From contig CAJUFK010000100.1 in assembly GCA_910585535.1 (NCBI GenBank), positions 1-12,266 on the forward strand: a stretch of 12,266 bases of DNA. Direction: 5' to 3'. Shown in pieces: positions 5,647 to 12,266 of this stretch (its first letter is position 1; each line of letters opens with the position of its first letter). The notes under the pieces were generated by a model, which had not been told where the DNA came from, made no database searches, and was given only the letters and a program-made list of their open reading frames with translations. Position numbers and translations under genes: made by a program. The DNA comes from an uncultured Angelakisella sp. Its GTDB lineage: Bacteria; Bacillota; Clostridia; Oscillospirales; Ruminococcaceae.

Positions 5647-6753
5647 ATGTCTAAGAAAAGATTCTTTGCCGGTCTGCTGGCCCTCGTGATGGCGCTGACC
5701 ATGTTGGCCGGATGCGGCGGCGGCGATAAGCCCGCCTCTCCCGCTCCTACGTCCCCCGCCCCCGATCAGGGCTCCACACCTGCGGAGCCCACCCCCGCTG
5801 ACGTCAGCGGCGACGTGCTGATCTACACCTCTATGTACGAGGACATCATCGAGGCCATCAAGCCCGAGCTGAAGAAGGCGTTCCCCAACCTGAACGTGGA
5901 GTTCTTCTACGGCGGCACCGGCACCCTGCAGACCAAGGTCGCTGCTGAAATCGAGACCGGCAAGCTGTCCTGCGATATGCTGATGGTCGCCGAGCCCGCC
6001 TACTCCCTGGAGCTGAAAGAGGGCGGCTGGCTGGAGCCCTACGTCACCCCTGCCGCCGAGACCCTGGCCTTTGATTACGACAAGGAAGGCTACTGGTACC
6101 CCGTCCGGATCTGCAACATGGTCCTGGCCTACAACCCCGAGCTGAAAAAGAAGGAAGAGATCCCCAACAGCTTCTATGATTTCGCCTACAACGAGGCTGT
6201 CAAGGGCAAGACCTCCATGGGCAACCCCCTGACCTCCGGTACCGCCATGGCCGCTGTCACCGCTTTGAAGGACAAGTACGGCTATGAGTATTTCGAGGCT
6301 CTGGGCAAGCAGGGCACCATGGTGGAGTCCGGCTCCGTGGCCGCCGGCAAGCTGGAGACCGGCGAGTGCGACGTCATCATGATCCTGGAGGAGTCCATCC
6401 TGAAGATGCGTGAGGAAGACGACAGCCAGTTGGAGGTCATCTATCCCACCGACGGCACCATCGTCATCCCCTCCACCATTATGACCGTTGCCGGGGACAA
6501 GAGCGAACATAACAACATCGCCGCCTGCCAGGCCATCACCGACTGGTTCCTTTCCAACGAGGGCCAGAAGAACATCGTTGCCGGCTGGATGCACTCCGTC
6601 GTCGCCAGCTATCCCGAGCCTCCTTACGACGCCATCCCCACCACCGAGATCCTGAAGAACACCATGCCTGTCAACTGGGAAAACTGCTTCCGGCAGAGAG
6701 ACGAGATCCGCACCAAGTTCCAGGAGAACGTCACCATTCCCGAAAAGAAATAA
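5647..6753 (+). CDS. ABC transporter substrate-binding lipoprotein (Fe3+/phosphonate/sugar-phosphate type)
   Basis: This receptor lipoprotein has 368 residues: signal peptide with lipobox LAGC (Cys23), then a Pro/Ser/Thr-rich linker (28-52), then a family 1-type binding domain related to FbpA/AfuA/PhnS. Recognisable stretches are DVLIYTSMYED (57-67), VEFFYGGTGTLQTKVAAE (84-101), CDMLMVAEPAY (109-119), TSMGNPLTSGTAMAAV (189-204), GTMVESGSVAAGKLETGECDV (223-243) and YPTDGTIVIPSTI (266-278). The paired tyrosines that hold ferric ion in classical FbpA proteins are not seen in the expected region (MILEESILKMREEDD), so the substrate may be an organic phosphate or phosphonate instead of free iron; this is an inference. 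GGGAGG precedes the ATG at 5647. Codon choice is strongly biased (CTG, AAG, ATC, GCC), as in highly expressed genes. Confidence 0.88.
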   Translation: MSKKRFFAGLLALVMALTMLAGCGGGDKPASPAPTSPAPDQGSTPAEPTPADVSGDVLIYTSMYEDIIEAIKPELKKAFPNLNVEFFYGGTGTLQTKVAAEIETGKLSCDMLMVAEPAYSLELKEGGWLEPYVTPAAETLAFDYDKEGYWYPVRICNMVLAYNPELKKKEEIPNSFYDFAYNEAVKGKTSMGNPLTSGTAMAAVTALKDKYGYEYFEALGKQGTMVESGSVAAGKLETGECDVIMILEESILKMREEDDSQLEVIYPTDGTIVIPSTIMTVAGDKSEHNNIAACQAITDWFLSNEGQKNIVAGWMHSVVASYPEPPYDAIPTTEILKNTMPVNWENCFRQRDEIRTKFQENVTIPEKK

Positions 6754-6775
6754 CCTGATCCCTTAAAGCAAACGC

Positions 6776-6822
6776 GGCGGGGGCTGCTGCAGCACAGCTT
6801 CGCAGCGGTCCCCGCCCTTTTT
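6776..6822 (+). terminator. Terminator-like hairpin between receptor and permease genes
   Basis: A 15-bp stem (6776-6790 with 6802-6816, two G-U pairs, 11-nt loop) is followed by CTTTTTAT. It lies 22 nt after the receptor stop codon and before the permease ribosome binding site. It probably ends most transcripts after the receptor gene, with partial read-through to the permease and ATPase. Confidence 0.75.
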
Positions 6823-6847
6823 ATCCCTCTACAAAGGAGTGATCGTA

Positions 6848-8596
6848 ATGGCTGCAGCGACCACCGTAAGATCCCCTGGCAGCGCCCCTGCCGAAAAGGA
6901 AAAGCGGTTTTACTTCGACATTAAGTGGGTCATCATTCTGGCCATTGTGGCCTTTTTGATGGTCTTTGAAGTCTTCCCCATGCTCTATCTGGTCATCCGC
7001 GCCTTTACCGCAGACGGAGGCTTCTCCCTTCACGCCTTCCAGCGGGTATATACCTACCCGATGAACTGGATGGCCCTTCGGAATACCGTTGTCACCGCCA
7101 CCTGTTCCATGTTCCTGGGGGTGCTCATCGCCTTCCCCCTGGCCTGGCTGGTGGGCCGCACCAACCTATATGGCAAAAAATTCTTCCGGACCCTGTTTGT
7201 CACCACCTACATGGTGCCCCCCTACGTAGGAGCCATGGCCTGGCTCCGCCTGCTGAACCCTTCGGTGGGCACCCTTAACGTATTTTTGAAAAATCTCCTC
7301 CATCTGGCCGAAAACCCCTTTGACATCTACACAGTGGGCGGCCTGGTGTGGGTTTTGACCTCCTTCTATTACCCCTATGCCTTTATCACCATCTCCAGGG
7401 CTATGGAGAAGATGGACCCCTCCCTGGAGGAGGCCTCTAAGATCTCCGGGGCCAGCCCCCTTAAGACCCTTTGGACCATCACCCTGCCTATGATGGCCCC
7501 CAGCATTGTGGCGGCGGCTCTGCTGGTCTTTGTCTCTGCCGGTTCCTGCTACGGCATCCCCTCCATCATCGGGGCCCCCGGGCAGGTCCACACCGTCACC
7601 ACCCGGATCATCGACTTTGTCAGCATCGGCAACCAGGAGGGGCTCACTGACGCCACCACCCTGGCAGTGTTCCTGATGATTATTGCCAACGTCGTCCTTT
7701 ACGTCAGCAACTTTGTGGTGGGCAAAAAGCAGTACATCACCGTTTCCGGCAAGTCCACCCGGCCCAACATCGTGGATCTTGGCCGGTGGCGGATCCCCAT
7801 TACCCTGCTGGTGGTCATCTTCTCCCTTATCGTCGTCATTATCCCCTTCGCCTCGGTGGCGGTTACCTCCTTCACCCGGAACCTGGGCAAGCCCCTTCTC
7901 TCCTTTGCAGAGGGGCAGCTGGTCACCAGCAACTTCACCATGAAGTTCTGGGAGCGGGTCACCACCCGGGAATCCATCCTCAACTCGGCGGGACACTCCC
8001 TGCTCTATGCGGCTTTGGCGGCCACCCTGGGGATCATCGTCTCCTGCGTTATGGCCTATCTTCTCCAGCGGACCAACGTGAGGGGCAAGAGCATCCCCGA
8101 CTTCCTCATCACCCTGGGCAGCGGCACCCCCAGTGTGGTTATCGCCCTGGGCCTCATCATGACCATGTCCGGCCGGTTCGGCATCAACATCTACAACACC
8201 ATGTGGATTATGATCGTGGCCTATATGGTCAAATACCTCCTCATGGGCATGAGAACGGTGGTCTCGGCCATGAGCCAGATCCACCCCTCCCTGGAGGAAG
8301 CCTCCCTCATCTCCGGCGCAAGCTGGCTGCGAAGTTTCAAGGACGTGACCATTCCCCTGATTGCCCCCTCGGTGGTGGCGGGCTGGTTCCTCATCTTCAT
8401 GCCCTGCTTCTACGAACTCACCATGTCTACCCTCCTCTACTCCACCTATACCAAGACCCTGGGTATCGAACTGTTTACCTACCAGACCTTCCACAGCCAG
8501 CAGACTGCGGCGGCCCTGGCCACCGTTATCCTGCTGCTGGTCATCGCCGCCAACTGGCTGCTGAATAAGCTGACCCACGGCGAGTTCTCTATTTGA
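6848..8596 (+). CDS. ABC transporter permease, two fused domains (FbpB type)
   Basis: This membrane protein of 582 residues contains two binding-protein-dependent permease domains in one chain, as in FbpB/AfuB/PhnU-like iron and phosphonate systems, so it forms the whole channel alone. About 12 hydrophobic segments are visible, including 27-50, 78-103, 164-184, 219-240, 268-292, 315-342, 383-406, 425-442, 452-468, 504-530 and 555-573. Each half has an ATPase-docking EAA loop: PSLEEASKISGASPLKTLW (191-209) and PSLEEASLISGASWLRSFK (480-498). The two loops are closely alike, which shows the internal duplication. The start at 6848 (MAAATTVRS) is chosen because GGAG at 6836-6839 is 8 nt upstream; the GTG at 6839 overlaps that site. 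Confidence 0.94.
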   Translation: MAAATTVRSPGSAPAEKEKRFYFDIKWVIILAIVAFLMVFEVFPMLYLVIRAFTADGGFSLHAFQRVYTYPMNWMALRNTVVTATCSMFLGVLIAFPLAWLVGRTNLYGKKFFRTLFVTTYMVPPYVGAMAWLRLLNPSVGTLNVFLKNLLHLAENPFDIYTVGGLVWVLTSFYYPYAFITISRAMEKMDPSLEEASKISGASPLKTLWTITLPMMAPSIVAAALLVFVSAGSCYGIPSIIGAPGQVHTVTTRIIDFVSIGNQEGLTDATTLAVFLMIIANVVLYVSNFVVGKKQYITVSGKSTRPNIVDLGRWRIPITLLVVIFSLIVVIIPFASVAVTSFTRNLGKPLLSFAEGQLVTSNFTMKFWERVTTRESILNSAGHSLLYAALAATLGIIVSCVMAYLLQRTNVRGKSIPDFLITLGSGTPSVVIALGLIMTMSGRFGINIYNTMWIMIVAYMVKYLLMGMRTVVSAMSQIHPSLEEASLISGASWLRSFKDVTIPLIAPSVVAGWFLIFMPCFYELTMSTLLYSTYTKTLGIELFTYQTFHSQQTAAALATVILLLVIAANWLLNKLTHGEFSI

Positions 8597-8615
8597 CGAA
8601 GGGGGTACCAAAAGT

Positions 8616-9686
8616 ATGTCTACCATTACCATTAGTAACGTAACCAAGGCCTTCGGCGATGTGGTGGTGCTGAAGGAATTTAACCAGGTGTTCCAGGACA
8701 AGGAGTTCATCACCCTCCTGGGCCCTTCCGGCTGCGGCAAGACCACCATGCTGCGGATGATCGCCGGCTTCGAGCGCCCCACCTCCGGGGAGATCAGCAT
8801 TGACGGCCGGGTGGTCAGCTCGGACAAGACCTTTGTCCCCCCGGAGAAACGGGACATCGGCATGGTGTTCCAGTCCTACGCTGTCTGGCCCCATATGAAC
8901 GTCTTTGACAATGTGGCCTATCCCCTGAAGATCAAAAAGCTGGACAAGGCCGCCATCAAACAGAAGGTGGAGTGGATCCTGGAGGCTGTCCACCTGAGCC
9001 AGTACGCCGACCGGATGCCCAACCAGCTCTCCGGCGGCCAGCAGCAGCGTGTGGCCTTGGGCCGGGCCCTGGTGGCGGAGCCCAAGCTCCTCCTCCTGGA
9101 TGAGCCCCTCAGTAACCTGGACGCCAAGCTTCGGGAGAGCATGCGGTTCGAGATCAAGGAGATCCAGAAGAACTTCGGCATCTCCGTTGTCTACGTCACC
9201 CACGACCAGTCGGAGGCTATGGCCATGTCCGACCGGGTTATTGTCATCAACCGGGGGGTCATCCAGCAGATCGGCACCCCCATTGAGATCTACCGCAACC
9301 CCGCCAACCAGTTCGTCGCCGACTTCCTGGGCAAGATCAACTTCATCAAGGGCGAAGTAAAGGACGGCCGGATCGAACTTACCGGCTTGGGCCAGTCCCT
9401 GCCCTACGATGGGCCGAGAACCGGCAAGGTGGTCGTGGCCATCCGCCCCGAGAACATCCACCTTTCCCTGGACAAGGGCGACCTGGAGGGCCGGATCTCC
9501 TCCATGTTCTACATGGGCGATGTCAACGACTGCCGGGTGGACATTAACGGCGTCCAGATCCGGGTCATCGCCGACAGCCACAGCTACGACAAGCTCTATG
9601 GCAACGAGAAGATCTTCCTCAACGTCCAGGAGTTCCTGGTCTACGAGGACGATGGCAGCGACGAGCATACCAAGATTGTTACCTGA
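8616..9686 (+). CDS. ABC transporter ATP-binding protein with TOBE domain (FbpC/PotA type)
   Basis: This ATPase (356 residues) energises the preceding permease. Motifs are complete: Walker A GPSGCGKTT (36-44), Q-loop Gln86 in VFQSYAVWPH, signature LSGGQQQR (138-145), Walker B LLLLDE (158-163) with PLSNLDAKLRE, and switch His197 in YVTHDQSEAMAMSD. The sequence GTPIEIYRNPANQFVADFLG (220-239) and the C-terminal part (about 240-345, including VVVAIRPENIHL) form the TOBE/regulatory region usual in Fe3+, phosphonate, polyamine and sugar importers. GGGGG at 8601-8605 precedes the ATG, 19 nt after the permease stop. It is the last gene of the operon before the terminator at 9705. Confidence 0.95.
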   Translation: MSTITISNVTKAFGDVVVLKEFNQVFQDKEFITLLGPSGCGKTTMLRMIAGFERPTSGEISIDGRVVSSDKTFVPPEKRDIGMVFQSYAVWPHMNVFDNVAYPLKIKKLDKAAIKQKVEWILEAVHLSQYADRMPNQLSGGQQQRVALGRALVAEPKLLLLDEPLSNLDAKLRESMRFEIKEIQKNFGISVVYVTHDQSEAMAMSDRVIVINRGVIQQIGTPIEIYRNPANQFVADFLGKINFIKGEVKDGRIELTGLGQSLPYDGPRTGKVVVAIRPENIHLSLDKGDLEGRISSMFYMGDVNDCRVDINGVQIRVIADSHSYDKLYGNEKIFLNVQEFLVYEDDGSDEHTKIVT

Positions 9687-9704
9687 TACAAAATCACAGA
9701 GCAG

Positions 9705-9746
9705 CGCCCCCGGCCAAGGAAAGCTCCTTCTGCCGGGGGCGTTTTT
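9705..9746 (+). terminator. Intrinsic terminator of the second transporter operon
   Basis: CGCCCCCGGC (9705-9714) pairs perfectly with GCCGGGGGCG (9732-9741), then TTTTTAT. Inside the loop AAGGA (9716-9720) pairs with TCCTT (9725-9729), which lengthens the stem. It stands between the convergent ends of the ATPase gene (9686) and the lipoprotein gene (9756). For the minus strand there is no comparable U-run. Confidence 0.9.
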
Positions 9747-9755
9747 ATCGGTACG

Positions 9756-10286
9756 TCAGTCGGTAAACGAAAAGTCGCTGATCTCCACCACCCCGTCCAG
9801 GGAGGGGATCCGCACCTCTTGGACCTCCATGGTCTCCTTGTCAAAGACGATCTCGTAGGTGGTCAGCAGGATGCTGCCGCTGGCCACCAGCTGCTCCTCC
9901 TCCGCCTTTACCGTAAGCTTTCCCGCCTTCTCCCCGGTGAGGATCTCCCGCAGGAGGGTAAGGGCCGACTGGGTGGGCAGGGTGTAGGCGGAAAGGTCCA
10001 CGTCCATCCCCCGGAACTGCACCTTGACCTCCTCCCCGGCGGTGGTGACCACCAGGCCGGAAAGGGCCTCCGGGGCGGAAAACTCCGCCGTAATGTCTGC
10101 GGCTCCGGTCTTTGTAAACTTGGCCTCCGCCTGGGTGCCGTCATAGGTCATCTTGCCGGTAAAGGTGTACTCCCGGGCCAGGGTCTCCTTAACCAGGGCG
10201 TCATAATCTGTCACCTGATCCCGCAGCTTGCCGCAGCCCCCCACAAGGAGCAAAAGGGCCGCCAGGGCCGCTATCCATCTTTTCAT
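9756..10286 (-). CDS. Lipoprotein of unknown function, LolA/YdcC-like position
   Basis: It encodes 176 residues. A lysine/arginine start and hydrophobic helix (5-15) lead to VGGC with Cys18 as likely lipidation site. The mature part is rich in beta-strand-like segments (TFTGKMTYDGTQAEAKFT, ADITAEFSAPEALSGLVV, EEVKVQFRGMDVDLSAY). This pattern is seen in LolA/LppX-like folds; the match is by eye only. The start at 10286 has AGGAGG 4 nt upstream, and the ATG overlaps the TGA of the preceding gene by 4 nt (10283-10286), so translation is probably coupled. In Bacillus subtilis a lipoprotein gene, ydcC, likewise follows acpS; the shared gene order supports the same family. It ends its operon. Confidence 0.75.
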   Translation of the reverse strand: MKRWIAALAALLLLVGGCGKLRDQVTDYDALVKETLAREYTFTGKMTYDGTQAEAKFTKTGAADITAEFSAPEALSGLVVTTAGEEVKVQFRGMDVDLSAYTLPTQSALTLLREILTGEKAGKLTVKAEEEQLVASGSILLTTYEIVFDKETMEVQEVRIPSLDGVVEISDFSFTD

Positions 10287-11824
10287 CCTTCCTCCTGTTC
10301 CGCTTCCAGAAAGGCCGCCCCCAGGTAATCCGCCAGCTGGGAGGGTACCATCCCCCGGCAGGACCACTGTTGGGCGCAAAGCCAGGCGGCCCGCCCATGG
10401 AGCCAGACCCCGGCCTGGGCAGCCTGGAAGGGTTCCGCCCCCTGGGCCAGGAGACCCCCGAGGATGCCGGTGAGAACGTCGCCGCTGCCCCCCTTGGCCA
10501 GACCGTCACAGCCGCCGAAGTGCCAGAGTTGTTTTTCCCCCTGGAAGATCCCGGTGACCCAGCCCTTCCGAAGCAAAGTGATTTTGGTTTTCCCGGTTAT
10601 AGTATGCTCCTTGTCAAAGGGATTATGCTCCGGCGCTGTCCCGGTAAGGCGGGCGTACTCCCCGGGGTGGGGGGTGAGGAGGAGGGGACAGCGGGCTTCC
10701 GCCAGAAGGGCCAGGGGGTCAGGATCCAGGGCCAGGGCGGTGAGGGCCCCGGCATCCAGAAGGAGCGGCTTTTCCTGGCGGAGGAAGGCCCGGACAATGG
10801 CCAGCGTATCCTGATCCGCCTCCAGGCCGCAGCCCATGGCGATGGCATCCGACCCCTGGGCGGCGCCCAGAAGGGCAGAGACCGTCTCCTGGTCCCCAAG
10901 GATGCCGCCCCGGCTGTTTTTCCGGCAGATCGTATCAATAACCTCCGGACAATGGGCCGCCACCAGTTTGCAGACCCGGGAGGTGGAAGCCAGGCGGACA
11001 TACCCCACCCCCGACCGGACCGCCGCCGAGGCCGCCATCACCGCCGCCCCAGGGTACTGCCGGGACCCGGCGATGAGGAGCAGCCGGCCGTTTGTCCCCT
11101 TGTGCCCGGTGTGGCTCCGCCCCGGGAGGCTCCGCCGGAAATCCTCAAGGTCCAGGGCCGCCAGCCAGCCGGGGAAGGCGTCCTCCACCTTGGGATGGGC
11201 CCCGATGGAGCCAACAGCCAGTTCCCCCAGGTACTCCCCGGCCCAGTTTACCAGATGGGCAGGCTTCCGGGCCCCCATGCAAACCGTCAGGGTGGCGGGA
11301 ATGCAGCGGTGATAGAGACCGGTATCCCCCTCCACGCCGCTGGGGATGTCCAGAGCGGCAATGGGAACGCCCCCCTTTCCCGCTTTTCGGGCAGCCCAGA
11401 ACAGGGGTTCCAGCTCCTCCGGCACCTGCCCCCGGAATCCGGTGCCAAAGATGGCGTCCACCACAAGATCGGCCCCGGCCAGCTCCCGGACCGTCAGGTC
11501 CAGGTCCCGAGTCACCGCCGCCCCAGGGGGAAGCCGGGCAAAGGCGGTCCGGCTCTCCGGGGTGGCGGGGTCCCCCTGGACCAGGGCCGTGGTGACCAGC
11601 GCCCCGGCCTTGGCCAGAAGTCGGGCCGCCACAAAGCCATCCCCGCCGTTGTTCCCCTTGCCGCAGAGGACCAGGACCCGCTTTCCCTCCAAAGGCCAGC
11701 GGTCCCGGATCAGCCGGGCGGCGGACTGTCCCGCCTGCTCCATCATCTCCTGGTAGCTGACCCCGGAGCGGTCCACCAGGCGTTCCAGCTCCTTCATCCC
11801 GGCGGTGGTGACAAATGGGGTCAT
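10283..11824 (-). CDS. nnrD: Bifunctional NAD(P)HX epimerase / ADP-dependent NAD(P)HX dehydratase
   Basis: This cytoplasmic metabolite-repair enzyme (513 residues, normal for the fused form) restores hydrated NADH/NADPH. The N-terminal YjeF epimerase domain (1 to about 215) shows CGKGNNGGDGF (54-64), VVDAIFGTG (121-129) and ALDIPSG (157-163). The C-terminal dehydratase domain (about 230-510) shows HKGTNGRLLLIAGS (241-254), LLDAGALTAL (355-364), TPHPGE (384-389) and the ATP/ADP-binding GGSGDVLTG (445-453) with the likely catalytic Asp449. Between TPHPGE and GGSGD the usual loop is short and reads NPFDKEHTITGKTK (401-414), and the stretch before GLAKGGSGD is FGGCD, where the family more often has a GNP-like sequence. 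The start at 11824 has GGAGG upstream, and overlaps the acpS stop by 4 nt. The frame is open and natural-looking throughout. Confidence 0.94.
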   Translation of the reverse strand: MTPFVTTAGMKELERLVDRSGVSYQEMMEQAGQSAARLIRDRWPLEGKRVLVLCGKGNNGGDGFVAARLLAKAGALVTTALVQGDPATPESRTAFARLPPGAAVTRDLDLTVRELAGADLVVDAIFGTGFRGQVPEELEPLFWAARKAGKGGVPIAALDIPSGVEGDTGLYHRCIPATLTVCMGARKPAHLVNWAGEYLGELAVGSIGAHPKVEDAFPGWLAALDLEDFRRSLPGRSHTGHKGTNGRLLLIAGSRQYPGAAVMAASAAVRSGVGYVRLASTSRVCKLVAAHCPEVIDTICRKNSRGGILGDQETVSALLGAAQGSDAIAMGCGLEADQDTLAIVRAFLRQEKPLLLDAGALTALALDPDPLALLAEARCPLLLTPHPGEYARLTGTAPEHNPFDKEHTITGKTKITLLRKGWVTGIFQGEKQLWHFGGCDGLAKGGSGDVLTGILGGLLAQGAEPFQAAQAGVWLHGRAAWLCAQQWSCRGMVPSQLADYLGAAFLEAEQEEG

Positions 11825-12192
11825 GGCGTCTCCTCCTTCCAGGCCACCGCGAAGGCGATGGCGGTATCTGCGGTATGGGTAATGGACAGGGAGAAGCGCC
11901 AGCCCTCCGCCAGGGCTGCTCCTCGCCCGGCAAAACGGTATTCCGGCCTGCCCCGTTGGTCGTGGACCACCCAGACTTCCCGAAGATCAAAGCCGGAAAG
12001 CCCTGTCCCCATGGCCTTGGAAAAGGCCTCCTTGGCGGCGAAGTGCCCCGCCACCGTCTGAGGGGCCATCTTCCGGCTCCGGAAATACTCCCCCTCCTCG
12101 GGGGAAAAGAACCGCTCCACAAAGCCGGGACGGGCAATGGCTTTGGCGATCCGGGGGATCTCCACCGCATCCACGCCGTTTGCCAGGGTCAT
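11821..12192 (-). CDS. acpS: Holo-[acyl-carrier-protein] synthase
   Basis: This enzyme (123 residues, typical size) transfers 4'-phosphopantetheine from CoA to a serine of acyl carrier protein, activating fatty acid synthesis. The metal-binding residues are Asp8 in GVDAVEIPRI (6-15) and Glu55 in FAAKEAFSKAMGTG (51-64). RFFSPEEGEYF (27-37) and the C-terminal SLSITHTADTAIAFAVAW (101-118) also fit; the position usually written SISH is SITH here. The start at 12192 has GGAGG 8 nt upstream. It is the first gene of the three-gene minus-strand operon visible here, and shares ATGA (11824-11821) with the next gene. Confidence 0.95.
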   Translation of the reverse strand: MTLANGVDAVEIPRIAKAIARPGFVERFFSPEEGEYFRSRKMAPQTVAGHFAAKEAFSKAMGTGLSGFDLREVWVVHDQRGRPEYRFAGRGAALAEGWRFSLSITHTADTAIAFAVAWKEETP

Positions 12193-12266
12193 AGCTTGCG
12201 CCTCCTTTCAAAATGCGAATCAAGAGTAGAAAAAAGAATAGACAAATGGCGCAAAAAGGATGAGAA
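12193..12266 (-). other. Leader of the acpS operon
   Basis: This 74-base end of the window is AT-richer than the genes beside it and carries the acpS ribosome binding site (cctcc at 12201-12205 on the plus strand). I see no clear -35/-10 pair, so the promoter is probably outside the window or the operon continues upstream. Confidence 0.4.

Noticed and set aside
6839..6847. GTG start three codons earlier for the fused permease
   Set aside because: The GTG overlaps the GGAG ribosome binding site, which is correctly spaced for the ATG at 6848.
7166..8863. Very long minus-strand open frame (565 codons) opposite the permease and ATPase genes
   Set aside because: It is Gly/His/Asp/Gln-rich low-complexity translation, runs across two real genes and the gap between them, and reflects GC-rich codon use on the opposite strand. 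The same applies to the antisense frames at 5524-6594, 8589-9668, 2811-3614, 4324-5223 and 10370-12061.
10287..10379. 31-codon N-terminal extension of the lipoprotein
   Set aside because: It overlaps the repair enzyme gene, hides the signal peptide, and the ATG at 10286 has a perfect AGGAGG.

Overview
The window looks like chromosomal DNA from a GC-rich, Gram-positive anaerobe of the Clostridia, most like the Oscillospiraceae (Flavonifractor/Lawsonibacter type). This placement is an inference. It rests on strong GGAGG ribosome binding sites before nearly every gene, lipobox-type lipoproteins instead of periplasmic proteins, clostridial-style transporter and chemoreceptor sequences, and hairpin-rich intergenic elements. 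No rRNA, tRNA, integrase, transposase or CRISPR array was seen. The content is mostly ordinary housekeeping and nutrient uptake; the less usual material is in the intergenic DNA.

Layout. (1) 1-400: non-coding DNA with hairpins, leading to a methyl-accepting chemotaxis protein at 419-2059 (+). A perfect two-way terminator (2076-2108) separates it from (2) a polar amino acid ABC transporter on the minus strand. In transcription order this is the binding lipoprotein (5217-4345), a hairpin-rich intergenic element (4220-4030), a 90-residue membrane-anchored protein (3917-3645), the permease (3611-2865) and the ATPase (2849-2112). The binding protein has a good sigma-A-like promoter at 5327-5355. 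A second one at 3961-3989, just after the hairpin element, can drive the small protein, permease and ATPase separately. (3) Diverging from this is a plus-strand Fe(3+)/phosphonate/sugar-phosphate-type ABC cassette: binding lipoprotein (5647-6753), terminator-like hairpin, fused two-domain permease (6848-8596) and ATPase with TOBE domain (8616-9686), ending at a strong terminator (9705-9746). Its upstream region carries a perfect tandem 11-bp repeat ahead of a TATAAT with no good -35, which suggests activation by a response regulator. (4) Converging on it from the right is a minus-strand operon of acpS (12192-11821), bifunctional NAD(P)HX repair enzyme (11824-10283) and a lipoprotein (10286-9756). 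Each junction is a 4-nt ATGA overlap, so translation is probably coupled.

How they work together: the two ABC systems each make a lipid-anchored solute receptor plus membrane translocation machinery, and both keep the receptor gene apart from the membrane genes with RNA hairpins. That fits making the receptor in excess. The chemoreceptor beside the amino acid transporter senses an unknown small ligand through a Cache-like extracellular domain. The acpS operon combines activation of acyl carrier protein, repair of damaged NAD(P)H and a cell-surface lipoprotein.
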